DNA of 11,466 bases from Candidatus Competibacteraceae bacterium (GTDB taxonomy: Bacteria > Pseudomonadota > Gammaproteobacteria > Competibacterales > Competibacteraceae), in contig DPWB01000379.1 in the NCBI GenBank assembly GCA_003527885.1, forward strand, positions 1 through 11,466. Reading direction: 5' to 3'. The notes under the pieces are model-generated. The model made no database searches. It had not been told where the DNA came from and saw nothing but the letters and a program-made list of their open reading frames with translations. Of the stretch, positions 1-4,846 are shown piece after piece (the first letter of the stretch is position 1; each line of letters begins with the position of its first letter). A program made the translations under genes and the position numbers.

Positions 1-914
1 GCGCTGAGCGCGATCCGACCCGAAGCGGCGGCGCGCTGCAACTGATAATCCACCGTGCGGTTCATCCGCTCCACCTGTTCGCCCAAGGTCTGTTGCAGCT
101 CATCGAGAGCGGCCCGGTTTTCCAGGGTGCCGCGCAGGACGGCCAACGGCGTTTTCAAGCTGTGGGCCAGATCGGCCAAGGCGTTGCGGTAGCGCTCCAG
201 CCGGGCGTGGCTCTGCCGCAGCAGCGCGTTCAGGTTGGCGGTGAGCGGCAGCAGCTCGTCGGGATAGCCACCGCTCAATTCGGCCCGCTGGCCGGTCTCG
301 ATATCCTTGACTTCGGTGGCCACCCGCCGCAGCGGTTTCAAGCTCCAGCGCAAGATCAAGCCTTGCACCGCCAACAGCACGCCGGTGGCGGCCAGCAGCC
401 AGCCCCACAAGCCTTGGCGGAAGCTCCAAAGCTGGTCGAGATATTCGCCCTGGGTTTCAGCCACCCGAAAGGTATAAGCCTGGTACTGGTTGGGGTTGAT
501 TTCCCAGTTGACCGTAAAGGCCAAGATAAACAGGGGTGAACCGTCGGCGGTTTCCAGCGGTGCGAATTGCGTTTCGCCCGCGTTGCGCACCGCCGGAAAG
601 AACGGCAGCGCCTGCCCGAGCAGCGAGGGCGAACGCCAGATCAAATTGCCCTGGCTGTCCATCACATCCGCGTACAGGCCGGAATCCGGGGTGGAAAAGC
701 GGGCTTCGGTCAGAGTTTGGGGTAGGGTGAGGCGCTTGAAAGCGTCCAGCTCGGCCGCACCCAGCAACATGTGGACTTGCGCTTGCAGGCGGTTCTGGAC
801 GGAGGTCAGCGCGGTGTCTCGGAACGCGCCATCCAGGGTCAGCCCGGTCAGGCCGAGGAAGGCGGCCAGCACCACGCTAGCGGCGACGAGCAGCCGGCCC
901 CGCAGAGAATGCAT
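1..914 (-). CDS. phoQ-like: PhoQ-like sensor histidine kinase (N-terminal part, cut by window edge)
   Basis: This is the membrane sensor kinase of a two-component system and would autophosphorylate on His and pass phosphate to the adjacent regulator. The frame is open for 304 codons from the ATG at 914 to the edge. A first membrane helix spans about residues 7-27 and is followed by a sensor region of about 140 residues predicted to be periplasmic. The second helix is at about 168-188, then a HAMP-like linker (WSLKPLRRVATEVKDIETG) and the dimerisation/H-box LADLAHSLKTPLAVL with the phospho-accepting His at about 251. HSLKTPLAVL is typical of PhoQ-family kinases. The catalytic ATPase domain lies outside the window. 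The start is 6 bases after the regulator's stop with no strong ribosome site, which suggests translational coupling. The ligand cannot be read from the sequence; PhoQ relatives sense divalent cations, acid or cationic peptides. Confidence 0.9.
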   Translation of the reverse strand, partial: MHSLRGRLLVAASVVLAAFLGLTGLTLDGAFRDTALTSVQNRLQAQVHMLLGAAELDAFKRLTLPQTLTEARFSTPDSGLYADVMDSQGNLIWRSPSLLGQALPFFPAVRNAGETQFAPLETADGSPLFILAFTVNWEINPNQYQAYTFRVAETQGEYLDQLWSFRQGLWGWLLAATGVLLAVQGLILRWSLKPLRRVATEVKDIETGQRAELSGGYPDELLPLTANLNALLRQSHARLERYRNALADLAHSLKTPLAVLRGTLENRAALDELQQTLGEQVERMNRTVDYQLQRAAASGRIALS

Positions 915-920
915 CGACGC

Positions 921-1604
921 TCAGCCGGCGGAGCGTTCCAGCCGGAAGCGATAACCGCGACCCCGCAAGGTTTCGATGGGGTTGAGCGTGCGCTCGGGGT
1001 CCAGCTTGCGGCGCAACCGACCGACCAGCACCTCCAGCACGTTGCTGTCGCGGTCCTCGTCTTCCTGATACAAGTGTTCGGTCAGCTCGGTCTTGGAAAT
1101 GACCGTGCCGGCGTGCAGCATCAGATACTCCAGCAGCTTGTACTCGTAAGCGGTCAATTCGACCGGTTGGCCGACCAAAGTGACCTGCTGGGCGCCGGTG
1201 TCCAGGGCGATCGGCCCGCAGGACAGCACCGCTTGGGTCCAGCCGCCGGTGCGCCGGATCAAGGCGCGCAGCCGCGCCAGCAACTCTTCCATGTAGAAGG
1301 GCTTGACCAGATAATCGTCAGCGCCCGCTTCCAGTCCTTCGACCTTATCTTGCCAGCGCCCGCGCGCGGTCAGGACCAGGATCGGAAAGCGCCGCCCCGC
1401 CGCCCGCCATTGCCGGATGACATCGATGCCCGACAAATCCGGCAGGCCCAAGTCCACCACGGCGGCGTCCAACGGATATTCCTGGCCCAGATACAAGCCG
1501 CCGCGACCGTCCGAGGCGGTATCGACCGCATAGCCCTGTTCGCGCAGTTGCGCGGTCACCCGCTCCAGCAGAGGTGCTTCGTCTTCGATGATCAGGATGC
1601 GCAT
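921..1604 (-). CDS. phoP-like: PhoP-like OmpR-family response regulator
   Basis: This 227-residue DNA-binding response regulator is the partner of the downstream PhoQ-like kinase. The receiver domain (about 1-118) starts MRILIIEDE with the acidic pair E7/D8. It has the phosphorylated Asp at 51 (VVDLGLPD), Thr79 (VLTARG) and Lys101 (LVKPF). The winged-helix effector domain (about 128-222) includes LTAYEYKLLEYLM, the recognition-helix region SNVLEVLVGRLRRKL and the wing ETLRGRGYRF, which is the OmpR/PhoB layout. The reading frame stays open upstream to 1880, but the family start is plainly MRILIIEDE at 1604, and the upstream part is the shadow of the PepSY-like gene. The gene lies 29 bases after that gene and 6 before the kinase, so the three form one operon. 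Two 11-bp-period repeats in the divergent promoter are its likely binding sites. Confidence 0.95.
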   Translation of the reverse strand: MRILIIEDEAPLLERVTAQLREQGYAVDTASDGRGGLYLGQEYPLDAAVVDLGLPDLSGIDVIRQWRAAGRRFPILVLTARGRWQDKVEGLEAGADDYLVKPFYMEELLARLRALIRRTGGWTQAVLSCGPIALDTGAQQVTLVGQPVELTAYEYKLLEYLMLHAGTVISKTELTEHLYQEDEDRDSNVLEVLVGRLRRKLDPERTLNPIETLRGRGYRFRLERSAG

Positions 1605-1633
1605 AAGGGTTGTCCGCGCCGGCGTTGGATCGC

Positions 1634-1969
1634 TCAATCCCGCATTCGGCCGCTGTCGGGATCGTAGTGGAAATTGCGGACCCGTCCGTCGGGTTGCAGG
1701 ATGCGGACCCGGTAACCCGGCCGGCCGTCGCGATCCGAACCTTGCACGCCCAGCACCCGACCGCCGGTAGCCTCGCGCGCGGCGTTGGCGGCGCGGTCTG
1801 GATCGGCGAACTGGCGAGGAGGCGGGCGAAATTCCCGGCCGCGCGGCGGCTCGCCGTAATCGCCACCCCGGTTGCGCCAAAACCCTTGCGCCTGCACGCC
1901 GCCGGCGACCAGCAAGCCGGCCAGCGCCAGCAACGCCAGACCTCGTGATCGCTGAAACTTGTCGGACAT
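1634..1969 (-). CDS. Small secreted PepSY-like protein, first gene of the two-component operon
   Basis: This is a 111-residue exported protein. A signal peptide with basic N-terminus and hydrophobic core (LALLALAGLLVAG) ends at VQA-Q, giving predicted cleavage after residue 27. A Pro/Arg-rich linker (about 35-57) follows, then a single PepSY-like module of about 55 residues. That module has an early helix (DPDRAANAAREATGG), two strands (RVLGVQG, GYRVRILQPDGRVRNFHYD) and the closing DPDSGRMRD. PepSY-like proteins next to PhoPQ-type genes are a recurring arrangement in Gammaproteobacteria, where they are thought to modulate the sensor or envelope proteases. The role here is inferred from that context. 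The ATG at 1969 is chosen because it gives a clean signal peptide; GGAAG lies about 9 bases upstream. An in-frame ATG at 2053 would add about 28 residues that destroy the signal peptide. Confidence 0.85.
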   Translation of the reverse strand: MSDKFQRSRGLALLALAGLLVAGGVQAQGFWRNRGGDYGEPPRGREFRPPPRQFADPDRAANAAREATGGRVLGVQGSDRDGRPGYRVRILQPDGRVRNFHYDPDSGRMRD

Positions 1970-2008
1970 GGTGGGCGGCTTCCAGATAAAAGCGATGGAT
2001 GGGATGAG

Positions 2009-2014
2009 CTTATA
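2009..2014 (-). promoter_or_regulatory. Candidate -10 element for the PepSY/PhoPQ-like operon
   Basis: Read on the minus strand the hexamer is TATAAG, matching five of six consensus positions. It lies 40 bases upstream of the ATG at 1969 and 16 bases downstream of the 2031-2046 regulator box. The box would therefore occupy the -35 region, as at activator-dependent promoters where the regulator replaces a poor -35. No good -35 is seen. Confidence 0.45.
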
Positions 2015-2030
2015 GCGTAGCGAGTTAAGA

Positions 2031-2046
2031 ATGAATCCGCACTGAA
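2031..2046 (-). promoter_or_regulatory. Putative response-regulator box, copy facing the two-component operon
   Basis: Minus-strand reading is TTCAGTGCGGATTCAT. It is a direct repeat TTCAG/TTCAT with an 11-bp period, the spacing used by dimers of OmpR/PhoB-family regulators. It agrees with the plus-strand element at 2097-2112 at 13 of 16 positions. Its place just upstream of a TATAAG hexamer suggests autoregulation of the operon by its own PhoP-like regulator. The assignment to that regulator is inference. Confidence 0.55.
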
Positions 2047-2096
2047 CCACCAACCGGTTGCTCGGGCGGCTCGCTAGGGCGGTGATCCGAACTATA

Positions 2097-2112
2097 TTCA
2101 GTATGGATTCAG
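2097..2112 (+). promoter_or_regulatory. Putative response-regulator box, copy facing the exported-protein gene
   Basis: Plus-strand reading is TTCAGTATGGATTCAG, with a perfect TTCAG repeat at an 11-bp period. It is the inverted partner of 2031-2046, with 50 bases between them. It points towards the gene starting at 2204. The -10 for that gene is less clear: TAGGCT at 2124-2129 and TATAGA at 2149-2154 are both possible. The pair suggests that both divergent transcription units answer to the same regulator. Confidence 0.55.
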
Positions 2113-2203
2113 CCGGCCGCTTCTAGGCTGAGCCACAGCAACCAACGATATAGAAAGTAACGCCCCAAGAAAAGAATTGAGCGAGCAAATGAGAGTGAGA
2201 CCC

Positions 2204-3040
2204 ATGAAAAGATGGCAAGCAGGATGGATGGCGCTGCTGGTCGCGCTGGCCCCGATCACGGTTTCGGCGCAGCGCTCGGCGGTCGATGATGTCGAGGTCG
2301 AAGTGATCGGTGACCGTGGCGGTCCCCTTCCAGAATATCCGCTGCGGCGCGACGAGCGGCCGGGCGTTTACAAGGCGTACCTGGAGGCCAGGCGCGGCCA
2401 GAAATATTCTATCCGGCTGCGCAATCGCACGGACCGGCGCATCGGCGTGGTGGTCGCGGTGGACGGCCGCAACATCGTGTCCGGCGCGCGTTCCGAACTC
2501 CAGCCAGACGAGCGGATGTACGTGCTCGGGCCTTACCAGCAGGAAACCTACGAGGGTTGGCGAACCGGCAAGAACCGGATCAACCGCTTCTATTTTACCG
2601 ATGCCGGCGATTCCTATGCGGGTTCGTGGGGCGACTATTCCGCCATGGGCGTGATCGCGGTGGCGGCGTTTCGGGAAGTGGCGCCGCGCTGGGAGCGCGA
2701 AGGCGACCGTTACAGCACCCAACGCGGCTCCGCGCCACCGGCGGCGGAATCAGCCCCTTCCGCCGGCGCTGCCCGCAAGAGCCCGGAACCGGGTACCGGC
2801 TACGGCGAAACCGAATGGTCGCCGTCCAGACAGGTGGAATTCACCCCCGAGCGGCGGCCGTTTTCCCAATTTTTCATCAAGTATGCGTGGCGTGACACGC
2901 TGTGCCGGCAGGGGGTGATCGATTGCGCCCAGACCGACAGCCGGCCGCCGCGCAACCGCTTCTGGGACGAGCGGGATGATCGCTTCGCCCCGCCGCCCCC
3001 TCGCCGCGAGCGTTACGACGATCGGGAGCAGTGGCGGTAA
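2204..3040 (+). CDS. Exported protein of unknown function
   Basis: This 278-residue protein is not one I can name. A signal peptide (MKRWQAGWMALLVALAPITVSAQ) supports the ATG at 2204; TTG 2177 and ATG 2189 are in frame but only lengthen the N-terminus. Residues about 55-160 form a compact, probably all-beta domain. It is rich in ordered motifs: VYKAYLEARRG, a VDGRNIVSG turn, ERMYVLGPYQ, YEGWRTG and NRFYFTDAGDSYAGSWGD followed by the hydrophobic strand AMGVIAVAAF. I have the impression that this core recurs in other bacterial exported proteins, without an assigned function. A Pro/Ala/Ser linker (about 175-215) follows. The tail has two Cys (about 234 and 241, possible disulfide) and ends in a Pro/Arg/Asp-rich stretch. 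It lies divergent from the PhoPQ-like operon across a shared control region, so it may be part of that regulon. Confidence 0.75.
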   Translation: MKRWQAGWMALLVALAPITVSAQRSAVDDVEVEVIGDRGGPLPEYPLRRDERPGVYKAYLEARRGQKYSIRLRNRTDRRIGVVVAVDGRNIVSGARSELQPDERMYVLGPYQQETYEGWRTGKNRINRFYFTDAGDSYAGSWGDYSAMGVIAVAAFREVAPRWEREGDRYSTQRGSAPPAAESAPSAGAARKSPEPGTGYGETEWSPSRQVEFTPERRPFSQFFIKYAWRDTLCRQGVIDCAQTDSRPPRNRFWDERDDRFAPPPPRRERYDDREQWR

Positions 3041-3064
3041 ACCACCGCAAAAGTCGAGGCGTTC

Positions 3065-3107
3065 GCGGTGAGTCGCCCTCCCGGTTCTCGGGAGGGCGAC
3101 TCACCGC
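3065..3107. terminator. Perfect 18-bp hairpin between convergent genes, probable bidirectional terminator
   Basis: The arms 3065-3082 and 3090-3107 are exact reverse complements with a 7-base loop (GGTTCTC), and one more G-C pair can form inside the loop. It sits in the 105-bp gap between the stops of two converging genes, which is where a shared terminator is expected. Neither side carries a run of T, so it is not a textbook intrinsic terminator. It may act as a transcript-end-stabilising hairpin instead. Confidence 0.6.
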
Positions 3108-3145
3108 AATTGGCGTCCGCTTCCGGTCTTCCCGGCAAATTCCGC

Positions 3146-4681
3146 CTATGAAACCGCCTGCCAAGGTCCCGCCAGGGAGGCCGGCGGATCGGCCAGCGAC
3201 TGAAATCTGATCAACCGTACGGCGCTGCGCTGGCGGTGGCCCGCCAGCGGCATGAGGCCGCGCGCCAGTATTTCTTGCAGCGCCCGCTCGCCCAGCAAGA
3301 TTTCGGTGGTGGGTTGCAGCACCCGCTCCCCGGAATCCTCATAAGTGTGGCCGGGCAAGTCGTCGAGTTCGGCCATGGAGCCAAGCCCTTCACTCCAGCC
3401 GCTTTCGACGAACTCCGCCGCGATCAGTCGCGCGCAGATAAAGGCCGGGTTACCCCAAAGATAAGCGGCGGGATCGCGCCCCGCCGGCATTTCCTCGAAA
3501 GGAAATAGTTCGGTGGGATCGGTTTTTGGGCCGTAAGGCAGCCGCAGCAGGACGCGCGGCAACGCCAGACCCAGCCAGGGCGCCACCGCGCTGGCCCTCA
3601 GCCGTCTCCAGTGCCGCCGGCCGTCTTCTGGCAGGGCTGACCACGAGGTGGGATCGGCCAACGCCGCCGGCGACGGAGCCCCCAGCGCTTCCGGCAAAGC
3701 GGCCGCCAGAAAGGGGCCGCCGGCATGGGCGGCCAAGGTTCCCAAAGCGCCCAGTAGGGCCACGTCCTCGGCCGTGGCGCCGAACTGGTAATCGCCGATC
3801 AACAACGACCGGAGCGGCCCGTCGTCCATACCGGCGTCGCGCTCGTCCAGCAGGGCGCGTAGCGCAGTCGCTCGCGGCTCTCCAGCCGCCGCGCGCAAGT
3901 CATCCAGCAACTCCTGGCGGGTGACATCTAACAGCTCGATGCAAACTTCCGTGTTATCAACATTCATGACGAGGTCGTGTACGCTCCGCCACGTCGCCTC
4001 CAGGGCTTGAAACGCGGGATGGTGCAAGATCGCGCGAAGTTGTGCGCCGATGGCGGTATCCACCGCGGCCACCCAGCTCTTTTGCTGGGGATCGATGTTC
4101 ACGATGTGCGGCCGGACGACGGCTTGCAGCAAGCCGGCGAGTGCGCCGCTACTCGGATCGGTGAGCCGTGCCGGCGCGGGGCCGGCCGGCCGGCCCAACA
4201 AACGTTCGAGCAGGGCGGGGTCGCGCTCTTCTGCGGTAGGGCCAGTTTCGGATCGGGTGGATTCTGGCGCGGGACCCAGATTCAGCTCGGCCGCAGCCCG
4301 CGCGAAGCTGGCCGGATCGAGCAGGCGAGCACGGGTGCGGCGCAAAGCCTGAAAAAGTTCCAGGCTCCGATAGAGCGCGTCAGGGTGAAAATCGTCGATA
4401 CTGGCAAAACTGATCGCGATGGCGGCGCTGCCCGTTTCGCCAGCGAGCGGCAGGCGCAATGCGGGCGCCAGCCGCGCCATGACGGCATCGAGCGTATCGG
4501 CGTCTACCCGCGACAGGGGTCGACCGGGGCGTTCGCCGGGAGCGGAGGGAGAGGGGGTTCGGTGCTCGCGCCCGCTGAAATCCGCCATGATCAGGATGCG
4601 CGCGGGTGCGTCCGGGTGCTGGCGACGCGGAGCCGAAACGGATTTCGGGAGGGTGAACTGGAATTCCGTGCGACCTGGCAT
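3146..4681 (-). CDS. T6SS contractile-sheath protein: single-chain TssB/VipA-TssC/VipB-like fusion, C-terminally short
   Basis: This 511-residue protein resembles both sheath subunits of the type VI secretion system. Residues about 6-135 look like TssB/VipA: FQFTLPKS, then ILIMADFSGRE, VDADTLDAVMARL and ISFASIDDFHPDALY with a helical end. A variable Pro/Ala/Glu linker (about 136-178) follows. Residues about 180-495 look like the TssC/VipB core: LLQAVVRPHIV, QQKSWVAAVDTAIGAQLRAIL, HHPAFQALEATWRSVHDLV, LLIGDYQFG, GPFLAAALPEALG, LPRVLLRLPYGPKTDP and YLWGNPAFICARLI. It stops soon after GLMPL, where canonical TssC continues for roughly another 100 residues. Canonical TssB and TssC are separate proteins of about 165 and 490 residues. 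The ATG at 4681 has a strong ribosome site 8 bases upstream. The gene is monocistronic here and divergent from vgrG. A sheath-like role is inferred; a regulatory or decoy paralogue is an alternative. Confidence 0.85.
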   Translation of the reverse strand: MPGRTEFQFTLPKSVSAPRRQHPDAPARILIMADFSGREHRTPSPSAPGERPGRPLSRVDADTLDAVMARLAPALRLPLAGETGSAAIAISFASIDDFHPDALYRSLELFQALRRTRARLLDPASFARAAAELNLGPAPESTRSETGPTAEERDPALLERLLGRPAGPAPARLTDPSSGALAGLLQAVVRPHIVNIDPQQKSWVAAVDTAIGAQLRAILHHPAFQALEATWRSVHDLVMNVDNTEVCIELLDVTRQELLDDLRAAAGEPRATALRALLDERDAGMDDGPLRSLLIGDYQFGATAEDVALLGALGTLAAHAGGPFLAAALPEALGAPSPAALADPTSWSALPEDGRRHWRRLRASAVAPWLGLALPRVLLRLPYGPKTDPTELFPFEEMPAGRDPAAYLWGNPAFICARLIAAEFVESGWSEGLGSMAELDDLPGHTYEDSGERVLQPTTEILLGERALQEILARGLMPLAGHRQRSAVRLIRFQSLADPPASLAGPWQAVS

Positions 4682-4689
4682 GAGGCTGG

Positions 4690-4695
4690 ACCTCC
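4690..4695 (-). promoter_or_regulatory. Strong ribosome binding site for the sheath-fusion gene
   Basis: Minus-strand GGAGGT lies 8 bases before the ATG at 4681. It is the best Shine-Dalgarno sequence I noticed in the window and fixes the start of the sheath-fusion gene. Confidence 0.8.
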
Positions 4696-4768
4696 GGGCG
4701 TGATGAGGGTGTTAAGAGTCTAGTGCATCGAAGACTGGCCGCGCGAAGACTCCGGTCGGCTGTCTGTC

Positions 4769-4785
4769 TGGCTCTTTTTTTGCAA
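4769..4785 (+). promoter_or_regulatory. Probable sigma-54 (-24/-12) promoter of the vgrG operon
   Basis: The sequence TGGCTCTTTTTTTGCAA fits the sigma-54 consensus TGGCACG-N4-TTGCA. The invariant GG (4770-4771) and GC (4782-4783) are exactly 12 bases apart, with TGGC and TTGCA both intact. Transcription would start near 4794-4795, leaving a leader of about 52 bases before the vgrG ATG. Sigma-54 control of hcp/vgrG operons is well established in several T6SS. An upstream activator-binding site was not identified. Confidence 0.7.
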
Positions 4786-4846
4786 AGCGTTACTGCTAGA
4801 CTGAACGTCGGTTGCGTGCGACAACGGGATTAGGGAGCTCGGAATC

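Noticed and set aside
1605..1880. Longer response regulator starting at 1880 (extra 92 residues).
   Set aside because: The extension is Arg/Pro-rich without domain character, overlaps the PepSY-like gene in another frame, and the family begins at MRILIIEDE.
921..1969. PmrA/QseB-type or copper-type two-component system instead of PhoPQ-like.
   Set aside because: The kinase H-box HSLKTPLAVL and the PepSY-like neighbour fit PhoQ relatives better. The true signal remains unknown.
2051..2060. Perfect palindrome CAACCGGTTG in the divergent control region as an operator.
   Set aside because: It is a ten-base palindrome not centred between the two boxes (their midpoint is near 2071). Chance occurrence in GC-rich DNA is plausible.
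2177..2203. Earlier starts (TTG 2177, ATG 2189) for the exported protein.
   Set aside because: Both add charged residues before a good signal peptide, and no better ribosome site precedes them. ATG 2189 cannot be excluded.
4780..4802. A sigma-70 reading of the vgrG promoter (TTGCAA with TAGACT).
   Set aside because: The spacing is only 11 bases, far from 16-18, whereas the sigma-54 elements are in exact register.
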